Shown here piece by piece: positions 11,551-22,486 of a stretch of DNA of 64,000 bases. Location: contig NC_092357.1 of assembly GCF_963676685.1 (NCBI RefSeq), forward strand, positions 70,894,971 through 70,958,970. The letters are read 5' to 3'. The DNA is from Mytilus edulis (Eukaryota > Mollusca > Bivalvia > Mytilida > Mytilidae). Below the pieces are notes generated by a model. That model was not told the DNA's origin, searched no databases, and saw only the letters and a program-made list of their open reading frames with translations. The stretch's first letter is position 1; every line of letters starts with the position of its first letter. Both the position numbers and the translations under genes were made by a program.

Positions 11551-12047
11551 ATACAATGTATAAAGGAAAAGTTTGGAGATAGTTCTAAAATAATGTTTTT
11601 TTCTTCTTGTATAAATGTATTTTATCAATTATAATATACAAATAATTATATAACAATGTTTAATAAAATTATCCGATAAAATAGAAATATATTATCTAAT
11701 TAAACAAAGGCTTACCTTGTATATATAAATCTGTTATGTCTTACAACGATAACATACCTTGTTATATATTACAATCAGTCAGGTGTGTGTGGGTAGTCCA
11801 CCGTGACCGAATCTGTTATAAAGAGTATTGATGATGTGAAGATCTACGTCGCACAAGAGTTTAGGTCATGTTAGGTGTAAAGGACATGACTTACAAGCAC
11901 CCTGCGGTTACGTGATATCATGTTGTTTGTTACGTAAAAAATATCTTTTATTATTGCATGTCTGATGAAAATCGGGCAATAATACATGTATGGTTATAGT
12001 ATAGGAGGATCTAAAGAACTTAATCATTATGTGTTTAAATCATTAAC
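11551..12047. other. Non-coding DNA upstream of the ankyrin exon
   Basis: A good minus-strand donor-like site (ACAAG|GTAAGC, exon side ending 11716) could close a 5' untranslated or early exon of the ankyrin gene. No coding frame supports it. Confidence 0.3.
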
Positions 12048-12440
12048 TCTCATTATTATTATCATCATCATCATGATTATTATTATATCATGATTACTAT
12101 TATTATTATTATTGTCATTATTATTATTATCATTATTATTATTAATAACTTTTTTTATTATTAATTATTTTTTTATTTTTTTTTTTATTTGTTATTACGG
12201 ATCCATGTATGTATGTGTAGTGAGAGACATATATACACATATATGTATATATGTCTCTGGTGTAGTACATATGTTTCTGCTTATTGCTAATAATTTTCAT
12301 TATTATCATTAGTTATTATTAATATTATCATCATTATTATTATGATCATTTTTATTATTATGACCATCATTATTATTATTATCATCATTTTTATTATTAT
12401 TATCATCATCATTATTATTATCATCATCATTATTTGTATT
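12048..12440. repeat. Compound trinucleotide microsatellite (ATT/ATC)n
   Basis: Long runs of attattatt and atcatcatc, with a short non-repeat island at about 12195-12290. The Ile/Leu-only ORFs here are artefacts. Confidence 0.92.
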
Positions 12441-12559
12441 ATTTCATTTATTTATATTACCTTTTTGCCTTTTATTAGATCACTAACAAATCTTCTCATT
12501 TTCAGAGAGAAAGGTATATGGCAAAAGTCGATTCAATGTTAATCAGAAAACGCATTAAA

Positions 12560-13410
12560 ACAAAAACAAGATGATTAATATTTGTCCGTATCATATGTCA
12601 AATTAATTAACAACGTCACATGTTTAGTAACCCCGAATAATTCGGTCGTTATATTCCGCTGTTCTACGATGGCCACATCCCTCTCGAGATGGACTGGATT
12701 ATTCGGGTTGTTACAAGTTTAGTCAAAATGTGAAAGAATTTTAGAGAGCCAACCAAAGTTGAAAGATCAAAGCGAAGAACAGTGATGGTGTTACGACCCT
12801 ATTGACATTGTCCTCTTTGTAGTCAAAGTTTAAACCCTTCTTACTCGTCCAATTAGACAAGATATTAGCAAATTATTTGATATATTTCACAGTATTAAGA
12901 AGAAAAAAAAACAAAAAAAACATCAGAAAACTAAAATTCAAGCCGTTGATGAATTGGGATGCTCCATGAGGGACAACCGACGTTTACTCATTTGGTTGAA
13001 AATTGACAAATAGAAAAGAGATATATGCAGAAATCAGAATATTACTGGTTTCTATAAAGTTAACTTTAAGGTAAAATACAAGAAAGCTTTGAAAATTTAA
13101 AAAAAAATCGTTGATTATAAAGGGTTTTTGAAATGGTTGTTTGACACCTTTAAAGATTGTTAGGAATAAACGAAAGGCAGTATTTGCTGCTTTGTTCATA
13201 GTTGGTTATCTTCAGATTTTTATTTTCATTTATTTACAAATGGTGATGGTTCCCCCTGGATAAAAAGTATACTTAAAATACCGAACTCCAACTGAAGCTT
13301 AATGCATACCAAAGTAACGAGTACAGAACAACTGTCGTAAATGTATTTTGTGTATGTTTATATTGTTTGTCACAAACTTATTGTTCAGAGTTTATATGAC
13401 AATAAATGTT
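12560..13410. other. Non-coding DNA
   Basis: No gene seen. The stretch at 12640-12715 (ccccgaataattcgg ... ggattattcggg) has weak inverted symmetry and resembles the segment at about 4195-4290. A short (gaatt)n run lies at about 13415-13430. Confidence 0.4.
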
Positions 13411-14172
13411 TTAATTGAATTGAATTGAATTACTAGCTTGGTACATGCATTTCCCAAAGAAAATATAAAAAGCAGGCATCGTATACAAATTAAATGATTT
13501 CAGCCTTACTAGACGTTGCAGCGTATTTATGCATCCCGTACCGACAAAAGGGCGTAGCTCTTTCGTACTTTTGAGAGAGTTAGACAACCAATAGTGAGCT
13601 GAGCTCATTTATATACCACATTCACTTCTTGGGCAGAATGTGCATTGGACATTGAATCGCAGAATCCATTGATAGACGATGATTGACTGAATCGAGGAGG
13701 ATGTGTATTGGGGTTTACATACTAGTAATAATGGGCAAATTATCAAGAATAGAGAAGAATAGCATACAAAATTACAGAAAGATGGACTCCCAATCTAGTT
13801 CAAACATGATACATGCTGGAACAGCTAGATTATATGTAGGGCAAAACCTTAAATACAGTGTTTCAACTGATCAGGCTCCATCATCAGGTTGGTCCCCTCT
13901 CGTTTTGACGCTGTCCACGACAATTTCCAGGGGTGCGCAGGGTGAGTTGGTAAGGCTGAGCGAGGAACCAGCTAGCTCTTCCACTGCTCTTCCCTCTTCC
14001 TCTAACCCAGCTTTTCTTACCAAGCTTCTTCTTACTGGTCCAGTTAATCCTAAGAACCCCAAGGCTCTCCAAAAAATATTGAGAAACAAATATTCTACAA
14101 CCAACCTCCACTGTAAAATACCATGTTTTCCAATGCTTCTCTTTGATGTCTCTTACCAACTTCTGGTACTTC

Positions 14173-14177
14173 GCTTT
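14173..14177. repeat. Target-site duplication, left (GCTTT)
   Basis: Identical to 18976-18980 on the other side of the Gypsy element. Confidence 0.9.
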
Positions 14178-14409
14178 TGTTATAAAGTTCACCTCACTTT
14201 ATTACCGTATCATCTGTTACAGTAATTATAATTGACAGATCAGCAACTCTCACATGTCTGCACGTTCTTAAATAAACATGCAATTAAATAGATCAATTGA
14301 AGTTCTTATACACATGTTGTCATTCTGTAGTCTGACCATCAAACGATGTACTTGTTAATAAATTAGTTATAGAAACTGGATTGTATTATTACATAGCAAA
14401 TATATTACA
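14178..14409 (+). repeat. Left LTR of the Gypsy element
   Basis: 232 bp, TGTTATAAAG ... ATATTACA. Contains aaataaac, a possible polyadenylation signal. Confidence 0.95.
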
Positions 14410-14469
14410 CATTTTGGCGACGAGGAAAAAACTGGATATTAAAATAAATGTGAATTTCTACAAGTGACA

Positions 14470-17400
14470 ATGCCGACTTACGGGAAATTAGACTCTTTTG
14501 ATGAATCCGAAGATTGGACACAATATGTAGAACGTATGGAACATTATTTTAATGCTAATGAGATAGACGAAGAAGACCAGAAAAGGGATATTTTCTTAAG
14601 TGTATGTGGGAAGAATATCTACAAATTAATAAGGGATTTATTAGCACCAGCCAAACCAGGAACGAAATCACTGGCCGATTTAACAAAACTAGTGAAAGAC
14701 CACCGAGATCCAGTACCATCAGAAATCATTCAGAGATTTAAATTTAACAGTAGAACAAGACACAGCGATGAGTCAGTGAGGACATTTATTGCAGCACTAA
14801 GAAGTCTGACAGAACACTGTAATTATGGTGACACGTTAAATGCGATGTTACGTGACAGGTTAGTCGTCGGGATAAAGAGTGACCGCATACAGAGGAGGCT
14901 GTTAGCAGAGCCGAATTTAACATTTGAAAAGGCATTGGAAATTGCTACCGCTATGGAGACTGCAGAGAAGAATGCACAGGACATCCAAGCGAGTGGGACA
15001 AATGGAACCTTTCAGAAACAAATCAATAAAGTTTCAAAATCATATACAAGAAACAACTCTGGAAATTCGAAACAAGGAGATTGTTACCGGTGTGGAGGAA
15101 ATCACTTAGCCGCTGAATGCAGGTTTAAGGATGCAAAATGCCACAGCTGTAAAAAGAAAGGACATATCGCAAAGAAATGCCGTAGCAAATCTGACAATGG
15201 GAATTTAAGTGAAAATCACAGAGAGTTTAAATCACGTTTTAAACCACGTGCTCATTTCATGGAGCAGGATGAAAGTAGTGAAAGTGAAAATGAAGTTTAC
15301 TCAGTTTTTCATTTTGGAAATAAATCTAATGAGGCATACAAAGTGCAAATCAATGTAAATGAATGTGAAATAGCCATGGAAATAGATACCGGAGCGTCAG
15401 TTTCTATCATGAGCGAGGATACTTACAAGGAATACAAGTCGAAATTCAGAATCGAACCGACAAGTGCTAAACTCCGAACATATATGGGAGAGCAGATTCC
15501 TGTAATAGGACGTGCAATCGTCAATGTCAACTACAAGAAGGAAAGCGCAAAATTACCATTACTGATAGTGAAGCGTAAAGGTCCGAATTTACTTGGCCGA
15601 GACTGGTTGAACAAACTCCAACTGGATTGGAAGGATATTTTCTCCGTCGTTGGAAGTGATAATCAATCGAGTGATTTGAATGTGATCTTGGAAGCAAATA
15701 AGGAGGTTTTCAAAGATGAACTTGGAACTGTAAAAGGCATGAAAGCCAAAATTTATGTTGATGAGAGTGCCGTGCCGAAATATTTCAAGGCTCGCCCTTT
15801 GCCGTATGCGTTGAAGGATAAAGTGGAGATGGAACTTGAACGTCTTGAGAAGGAGGGTCAGATTCAGCAAGTGGAATTTTCCGACTGGGCCGCTCCGATA
15901 GTACCTGTAGTTAAGGAGAACGGATCTATTAGAATTTGTGGTGACTACAAGGTAACCGTTAATGCCGTTTCAAAGTTGGATAATTATCCTATTCCTAAAA
16001 CAGAGGATTTATACGCAACGCTTGGAGGAGGACAAGAATATACAAAATTGGATTTAAACCAAGCATATCAACAGATTGAACTTGATGAGGACAGTAAGAG
16101 GTATGTGACTATAAACACGCATAAGGGTTTATTCAGATACAATAGACTTCCGTATGGTGTAGCGTCCAGCCCAGGTATTTTCCAAAGAACACTTGAAAAT
16201 GTAGTTCAAGGTATAGCCAATGTTTTGGTTCGAGTAGATGATATACTGATAACGGGTAAAACAAGAGAGGAACATCTAAATACTCTTTCTGAGGTTTTGT
16301 CTAGATTTAAGAGAATCGGAATTCGGTTAAAGAAACAAAAGTGTGTGTTCATGGCCGAAGAAGTTGTTTATTTGGGATTTAAAATAAACAAACACGGAAT
16401 CTACCCAGTGGAGAGTAAAGTTGAGGCGATCGATAAAGCACCAAGTCCGACAAACGTGACAGAATTGAAAGCTTATCTTGGAATGCTGAACTATTACAAT
16501 AGATTCTTAGCGAATTTGTCTCACTTGTTAAAGCCGCTACATGTACTTCTACAGAAAGACACAAAATGGAATTGGGGAAAAGAACAGGAAAAAGCATTCG
16601 TAGAGTCAAAACAGCTGTTGAAATCCGCATCAGTACTTGTACATTTCGATCCGAAAAAGAAATTAATCTTAGCATGTGATGCATCTCCGTATGGATTAGG
16701 CGCCGTACTTTCGCATAAAATGGACGACGGCAGTGACAAACCAATAGCTTATACATCTCGAACACTTACTTCAGCAGAGAAGAATTATTCCGTTCTTGAG
16801 AAGGAGAGTCTGGCCATAATATTTGGTATCAAGAAATTTCATCAATATTTGTATGGACACCCCGTTACAATCATAACCGATCACAAGCCGCTCATAGGTT
16901 TATTTCGAGAAGATAAACCTATACCTACAATGGCCGCATCTCGAATTCAAAGGTGGGCACTGACGTTAGCTGCATATGAGTACACGATTGTATACAAAGA
17001 AGGGAGTTTGAATGGTAATGCGGATGGACTAAGTAGACTACCGCTGAAAACAAACATTGAAAAGACACCAACGCCAGGTGATACTATATTATTAATAGAA
17101 CATTTAGCCACTACGCCAGTTGATGCTAAACAAATTCAAAAGTGGACACGCAAGGACACAATACTATCTATGGTGCTTAGATACATTTTGAATGGATGGC
17201 CGTCAAAATGTCCAAATGAAGAAATAAGACCGTATCATAGTAGGAAAAATGAACTCAGTAGTCAGGACGGATGCATATTGTGGGGAGGAAGAGTAATTAT
17301 ACCACAACCAGGACGTGAAGCCATGTTAAATGAATTACACCAAGGACATCCAGGGATTACTAGAATGAAAAGTCTAGCAAGAAGCTACATATGGTGGCCG

Positions 17401-18426
17401 GGAATGGACAATGACTTGGAATTAACTGTAGTTAATTGTTATAGTTGTCAGGAAAACCGCAAGTTACCAGCAGAAGCACCGTTACATCCGTGGGAATATC
17501 CGAGCCATCCGTGGTCAAGAATACACATAGACTTTGCAGGACCATTCATGAACAAATCATTTCTAATAATGGTTGATGCGTATTCAAAATGGATAGACAT
17601 ACACGTAATGAATTCTACAACATCCGAAGCTACGATTGGAAAACTTGAACAAACGTTTGCAACACATGGATTATGTGATCTCATTATTAGTGATAATGGA
17701 GCCGCATTTACTAGCAAGGAATTCGCCGATTATGTGAAATCAAATGGAATTGAACATCGTACTTCCGCGCCGTGGCATCCAGCTAGTAATGGTTGTGCTG
17801 AACGAGCAGTTCAGAGTTTCAAAGAAGGTATGAAGAAAATCAAAGAAGGAACTGTCCAGGAAAAGTTGAACCGTTTTCTTTTCAACTACCGTATAACGCC
17901 ACAAACAACGACAGGATTGGCACCATCAGAATTGCTTATGAAAAGGAAACTCAAGTCGCGTCTAGATTTAGTTTTTCCAAATATCGAGAAGCGAGTTCAG
18001 GAGAGACAACAAAAACAAAAACATTATCACGATAAGAAATCTGTGAACAGACAAATTAATGTAGGACAGGGAGTATTTGCCCGGAATTTCGCAATTGGTT
18101 CGAAGATTAAATGGATTCCGGGAGAAGTTATAAAACAATCAGGACCACTTTCATTTCATATTAAATGGCAAGATGGACGTGTCATTCGGAGACATATTGA
18201 CCACATCAGAGTACGAAACGTCGATTGCACAAACAACGAAAATGAAGAAAAAGATGACAATGACAGTGATTTGTTTGAGCCAGAAATAACTATACCGATA
18301 AGTACTCCTGAGACCGAACAACCGCAAATCGAGAAACCGTCAAACATGACTGAACAAATGGAACCACGCTATCCGCAGAGAATAAGAAAAGAACCATCGC
18401 ATTTAAAGGATTTTGTGTTAAAATAA
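14470..18426 (+). CDS. Gag-pol polyprotein of the Ty3/Gypsy element
   Basis: 1318 residues in one frame; the first ATG is 14470. Gag comes first, with two CCHC zinc knuckles (about residues 205-237: CYRCGGNHLAAEC and CHSCKKKGHIAKKC). Aspartic protease follows with DTGA at D306, then reverse transcriptase (about 430-620), where the YxDD box reads RVDD at 588-591, so the usual aromatic residue is Arg. RNase H has its first Asp at 737 (ACDAS) and later ITDHKPL. Integrase has an HHCC zinc region (about 957-992) and the catalytic triad D1021, D1075 and E1111, the last two spaced D35E. A GPY/F module follows at about 1198-1247. Gene order protease-RT-RNase H-integrase is diagnostic for Ty3/Gypsy. 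Gag and pol are fused without a frameshift. Confidence 0.95.
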   Translation: MPTYGKLDSFDESEDWTQYVERMEHYFNANEIDEEDQKRDIFLSVCGKNIYKLIRDLLAPAKPGTKSLADLTKLVKDHRDPVPSEIIQRFKFNSRTRHSDESVRTFIAALRSLTEHCNYGDTLNAMLRDRLVVGIKSDRIQRRLLAEPNLTFEKALEIATAMETAEKNAQDIQASGTNGTFQKQINKVSKSYTRNNSGNSKQGDCYRCGGNHLAAECRFKDAKCHSCKKKGHIAKKCRSKSDNGNLSENHREFKSRFKPRAHFMEQDESSESENEVYSVFHFGNKSNEAYKVQINVNECEIAMEIDTGASVSIMSEDTYKEYKSKFRIEPTSAKLRTYMGEQIPVIGRAIVNVNYKKESAKLPLLIVKRKGPNLLGRDWLNKLQLDWKDIFSVVGSDNQSSDLNVILEANKEVFKDELGTVKGMKAKIYVDESAVPKYFKARPLPYALKDKVEMELERLEKEGQIQQVEFSDWAAPIVPVVKENGSIRICGDYKVTVNAVSKLDNYPIPKTEDLYATLGGGQEYTKLDLNQAYQQIELDEDSKRYVTINTHKGLFRYNRLPYGVASSPGIFQRTLENVVQGIANVLVRVDDILITGKTREEHLNTLSEVLSRFKRIGIRLKKQKCVFMAEEVVYLGFKINKHGIYPVESKVEAIDKAPSPTNVTELKAYLGMLNYYNRFLANLSHLLKPLHVLLQKDTKWNWGKEQEKAFVESKQLLKSASVLVHFDPKKKLILACDASPYGLGAVLSHKMDDGSDKPIAYTSRTLTSAEKNYSVLEKESLAIIFGIKKFHQYLYGHPVTIITDHKPLIGLFREDKPIPTMAASRIQRWALTLAAYEYTIVYKEGSLNGNADGLSRLPLKTNIEKTPTPGDTILLIEHLATTPVDAKQIQKWTRKDTILSMVLRYILNGWPSKCPNEEIRPYHSRKNELSSQDGCILWGGRVIIPQPGREAMLNELHQGHPGITRMKSLARSYIWWPGMDNDLELTVVNCYSCQENRKLPAEAPLHPWEYPSHPWSRIHIDFAGPFMNKSFLIMVDAYSKWIDIHVMNSTTSEATIGKLEQTFATHGLCDLIISDNGAAFTSKEFADYVKSNGIEHRTSAPWHPASNGCAERAVQSFKEGMKKIKEGTVQEKLNRFLFNYRITPQTTTGLAPSELLMKRKLKSRLDLVFPNIEKRVQERQQKQKHYHDKKSVNRQINVGQGVFARNFAIGSKIKWIPGEVIKQSGPLSFHIKWQDGRVIRRHIDHIRVRNVDCTNNENEEKDDNDSDLFEPEITIPISTPETEQPQIEKPSNMTEQMEPRYPQRIRKEPSHLKDFVLK

Positions 18427-18743
18427 ATTGTTGATTTATAAAGAGGCATAATAATCCTCACAACCGTTTGAAGTGCATTAAGTACTTCGCAGTGTATGTG
18501 TGTACATATCAATTAGTGTAAGAAATAACAACAAGACCAGTGCGAACATTTTTATTTTTATTTTCATAGTAGGACATTATAGTTTCAGTGCAGACAAACT
18601 TTAACGAATGAATCGTTGTGATCTGACATTTTTATTTGTTTCAAACTGATAAGGACTTATCAATCAGTAGCCGTGAAAAGACATTAATTTTCTGTAATTG
18701 AGTTAATTTGTTTTTAATTTGTTTTTATCTAAGGCCGGAGAAG

Positions 18744-18975
18744 TGTTATAAAGTTCACCTCACTTTATTACCGTATCATCTGTTACAGTAATTATAATTG
18801 ACAGATCAGCAACTCTCACATGTCTGCACGTTCTTAAATAAACATGCAATTAAATAGATCAATTGAAGTTCTTATACACATGTTGTCATTCTGTAGTCTG
18901 ACCATCAAACGATGTACTTGTTAATAAATTAGTTATAGAAACTGGATTGTATTATTACATAGCAAATATATTACA
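18744..18975 (+). repeat. Right LTR of the Gypsy element
   Basis: 232 bp, matching the left LTR throughout by eye. Confidence 0.95.
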
Positions 18976-18980
18976 GCTTT
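18976..18980. repeat. Target-site duplication, right (GCTTT)
   Basis: Copy of 14173-14177. Confidence 0.9.
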
Positions 18981-19189
18981 CTCTCATGAGCTTCTTCCCG
19001 TTTCGATTCCCATGGCACTGTAAGCTCTACAAGAATGACATGTCTGCTGATTCTGGACCATGTCTGTACGGAGGTTTGTTGTTATAATCTCTCTTGGGAA
19101 GGTGGTCTTACCACCAACGTCTGATTGCATCTCGTAGTCATTTGCTGTTGCTAAGATACCACTGGCTTTGCTTTATGTGTGTTTGATGA

Positions 19190-19540
19190 AGATCATGAAC
19201 TTTGGATGATTTTTATTGTTCGTTCTTATGTTGTTCTGTTGAACCACTGTCCCCGATTAGGGTTGGGATCCCGCTAACATGTTTAACCCCGCCATAATCT
19301 GTATGTATGTGCCTGTCCCAAGTCGGGAGCCTGTGATTCAGTGGTGTGTTACATATTTTTTTTCGTTAATTTTTTGTACATTAATTAGGCCTTTAGTTTT
19401 TTACATTGTCATTTCGGGGCCTTTTATAGCCGACTATGCGGTATTGCCGCACAGTGACCTATAGTTATTAATGTCTGTGTCATTTGGTCTCTTGTGGAGA
19501 GTTGTCTCATTGGCAATCATACCACATCTTCTTTTCTATA
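19190..19540 (+). repeat. Dispersed repeat inserted in the old RT element
   Basis: Plus-strand block with gttctgttgaaccactgtcc, ttggggcctttta-like text and the family A end gttgtctcattggcaatcat. It interrupts the minus-strand reverse-transcriptase debris. Confidence 0.6.
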
Positions 19541-21067
19541 ATTGGTCATTTCTCTATCTTAGTCTTCTTTCTTTCCTGTGTGTCCAAGACTGCTGCTATC
19601 TCTCAAAGGACTTGGTCATTGTGTCATGTATATCTGCCATCTTTCAGAACTGTGATGCTAGACGACCAGAAATGTTATAGCTGGCCTATCACACATCTTA
19701 CAGCAAGGGTCTTCAATCAGTGTTTCCACATTGTAAGGTTTGTGGATGTTGATAGTACGTCGTATACTGATCCAAGTAGGAAACTTATGTTTTGTCCGTC
19801 TATTCTCCACATTTAAAACCAACTGATCTTTCTTGATTTGGCCATCTCCCATTTCATATATTGTCCTTGTTGTATTATACTGATGGCTCTTTACTTACCG
19901 GTCTTTTTCTACCCCACGAAGAACGTCTATGTCTTGCATCTGCTGAGTGTCATAACGGTTGCTGAATGTTGCCAAAACCAAGTCGTCCTGATGTTACCAC
20001 TCAAACTAGGTCTCTATGTCTTAATCGGCTCTCTGCATCTTCAACAGCGCTATTGATTACCCATTTCCTTCCTGTCCTGACATCAACATTTGCTTCTTTC
20101 ACCTTGTCATCTTAACTGTCTATTATCATCATGACTTGTTCGATTTGTTGATTTTTAAAAAATAAACTCCTCTGCGATAGAAGACAGTGGTAGTTGAAGT
20201 TTTGAACTGGTACTGTACAAACCAATGCTGCTAAAACTCTTTGGAACCCCAAGTCATTTGCGTAAGTGTCTGTTCAACATCCTCTCTTAACTTTCAACAA
20301 GGAGTCTCAAAACCACTTGCTTACAAGTTTTTGACTGGTTTTTCCATGATTGTTGGGATGATATCTCCTCCAATTATGATCTTTGTATTATCCACCTTTC
20401 CTTTCTTTAATATAAGACTCCTTAACTTTGAAGGCTTGAACTATATCTGTGTTCAGTCTATAAGCTCACCCACACCCACTTGCCTTCCAGGACTGCCTTT
20501 GCTGTTATTGTCATGTTAAGTGCTCTTGTTGGTGGCTGACTGACCTCAGATGACATTACAGATCCTCTGCTCATCGTCTCTGCTAATTTTACTAGTATAT
20601 GCATTGCTGCTAAGAATAGAACTACTGATATGGTACATCCTGTAACGATTCCACTTCTTGACTTTGCCACACTGTTGTGTAGTCTGAACTGTAAGCTACA
20701 TTTCAAAGTTATTTAAATAGTGCTGAAGCATTTCTTCAATCTTGCAAGGTATGTGTTATTTCTTCAGGGTTAATGTACTAGCTTGTGTGGTATACTTCCC
20801 TAAGCGTTTGCTAGGTCTAACCACAAGACAGTAAAATCGCGTTTGTTCTCTTTGACTTCCTTGATAATCTTTGTTAGAACGCTTTGTATGTTCGGGGCAC
20901 CATGGTACTCCACCGTTCTCGAGTGAGGTGTCTATAGTTGTTTTTAAGCATATATGTTGTAACCCGCTTCGCCAAGCAAACATGATCCATGAACGAACAG
21001 CCGGGTAATATGTAGGTCAAATATATATTCACATGTAACTATTTGTAATTGATATGATATGATGACA

Positions 21068-21294
21068 TTGTTACAGCGTGTCTTTTTGGATGTTGTTACA
21101 GCGTGTCTTTTTGGATGTTGTTACAGCGTGTCTTTTTGGATGTTGTTACAGCGTGTCTTTTTGGATATTGTTACAGCGTGTCTTTTTGGATATTGTTACA
21201 GCGTGTCTTTTTGGATATTGTTACAGCGTGTCTTTTTGGATATTGTTACAGCGTGTCTTTTTGGATATTGTTACAGCGTGTCTTTGTGGATGTT
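21068..21294. repeat. 25-bp tandem array, 9 copies
   Basis: Unit ttacagcgtgtctttttgga plus t(a/g)ttg. Because 25 is not a multiple of 3, all three plus-strand frames show the same repeating peptide; none is a gene. Confidence 0.95.
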
Positions 21295-21299
21295 GTCAA

Positions 21300-21610
21300 T
21301 GTTACTTTCAATGTATACAAGTTCTCTGTCGAACATTGAACCAGTGTTCAACATGTGATGTCATATAGGAATGGCGTCACGTCCTCTTTTGTGAGCAGTA
21401 TCAATTAATGACATTAAACTGTAGTTACAGATAAATGCTTAATTTGGCCAAAAAGAAATTAACTTGAAATGTAAAATGATTAAATGCGAGACAAAAACAG
21501 CTAATAAAAAAAGATATGAAAAGAATCTTTTCAATACAGAAGTTTCAATGTGGATCAAATAGGCAATGTATGCCAAAAGAAAATTTCAAACAAATAGCGA
21601 GAATATCAAA
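21300..21610. other. Non-coding DNA
   Basis: AT-rich, no feature recognised. Confidence 0.4.
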
Positions 21611-21612
21611 CT

Positions 21613-21860
21613 AGAGGCTCTCAAGAGCCTGTGTCGCTCACCTTGGTCTATGTGCAGATTAAACAATGGACACAGATAAATTCATGAAAAAATTGTGTTT
21701 TGGTGATTGTGATGTGTTTGTAGATTGTGGCCAAGTTTGGTTTAATTTGGCCCAGTAGTTTCAGAGAAGAAGATTTTTGTAAAAACTAACGACGACGGAC
21801 GACGACGACGGACGCTGGATGTGATGAGAAAAGCTCACTGGGCCTTTCGGACCAGGTTAT
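21613..21860 (+). repeat. Dispersed repeat family H with (GAC)n core
   Basis: Begins gaggctctcaagagcctgtg, tcgctcaccttggtc, contains gacgacggacgacgacgacg and ends with agctcactgggcctttcgga. Its ends are weakly complementary (gctcac ... agctcactgg). I recognise this as a repeat type common in bivalves. Confidence 0.6.
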
Positions 21861-21869
21861 CTAAAAATA

Positions 21870-22486
21870 AAATCAAAAAGCAGTAAGACAGCCCATTCAC
21901 AGCAGTAAAAAAACAAAAAGAACAGCAACGAAACACACAAAAACGAACAAAAGAGAAACAAGAACAACAGAAAAACAAAACCAAAAGAGAAACAAAACCA
22001 AGAAAAGATAAACATAAACAGCAAAGAAATAATAAAACAACAGCGAGACCAATGAACAAGATAGAAACAAAAACAGCAAATCAACAACAAACAATAGTAT
22101 CAAACAAACTGAACAACAGAGAAACAAAAAAAACCCCAAAAAAAACCCCAAATGAAACAGAGAAACAATACGAGCAACAGAGAAATAAAAATCACAGGGA
22201 AAATAAATAACAACAGAGAAACATAACAAGCAACTAAGGAACAAATCAACAGAAAAAAAATGAACAACAAAGAAACAAAAAAACAGTATTTCTACCTGTG
22301 GCGGTACCAGGATTTTCTTTAAAAAGGGGAACAGCTGGGTTAAAAAAGGGATACTTACATCTAAAAAAAAATTCATAAGGGCCATGGATGCTTCGTTGCC
22401 ATGTGTACTCATCTCCTTTGAATCATAACAACTAAAGACAGGTGTCGATTTGCATACGAAAAAGTGCATTAAAAATTAAGGAACTA
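21870..22486. other. A-rich low-complexity DNA
   Basis: About 21880-22290 is built from words like acagagaaacaa. The 190-codon minus-strand ORF across it is a Phe/Leu/Val/Ser low-complexity artefact. Confidence 0.7.

Larger units (their letters stand above)
14178..18975 (+). mobile_element. Intact Ty3/Gypsy LTR retrotransposon
   Basis: 4798 bp from LTR to LTR. The LTRs (14178-14409 and 18744-18975) are each 232 bp, start TG and end CA, and show no difference by eye. A 5-bp target duplication GCTTT flanks the element (14173-14177 and 18976-18980). Five bases after the left LTR comes TGGCGACGAGG, which begins TGG as a tRNA primer site should; the tRNA is not assigned. The purine-rich ggccggagaag just before the right LTR may be the polypurine tract. 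One uninterrupted gag-pol ORF is present and there is no env. Identical LTRs and an intact frame point to a very recent insertion. Confidence 0.95.
13870..20985 (-). pseudogene. Decayed reverse-transcriptase retroelement, split by the Gypsy insertion
   Basis: Minus-strand coding debris at 20985-18976 and 14177-13870, with frameshifts and stops. Recognisable pieces in order: DTSLENGGVP; KENKRDFTVLWLDLANA then a stop then GSIPHKLV (palm motif A region); SGIVTGCTISVVLF; VRTGRKWVINSAVEDAESRL-type; CKMCDRPA (zinc-finger-like); HVILVELTVPWESKREEAHE; then KYQKLVRDIKEKHW and VEVGCR. I recognise this order from a reverse-transcriptase family common in invertebrate genomes but cannot name its clade. 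The Gypsy element inserted between the last two blocks. A separate plus-strand repeat occupies about 19190-19540. Confidence 0.72.

Noticed and set aside
11700..11760. 5' exon of the ankyrin gene ending at 11716
   Set aside because: The donor site is good but no coding frame or transcript evidence supports it; noted only as a possibility.
12112..12542. Ile/Leu-rich ORFs
   Set aside because: Translations of an ATT/ATC microsatellite.
13683..14225. 180-codon plus-strand ORF running into the left LTR
   Set aside because: It is the antisense of the decayed reverse-transcriptase element and crosses the Gypsy insertion boundary.
21897..22469. 190-codon minus-strand ORF rich in Phe, Leu, Val and Ser
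   Set aside because: Complement of A-rich low-complexity DNA; it looks like membrane segments but is compositional.
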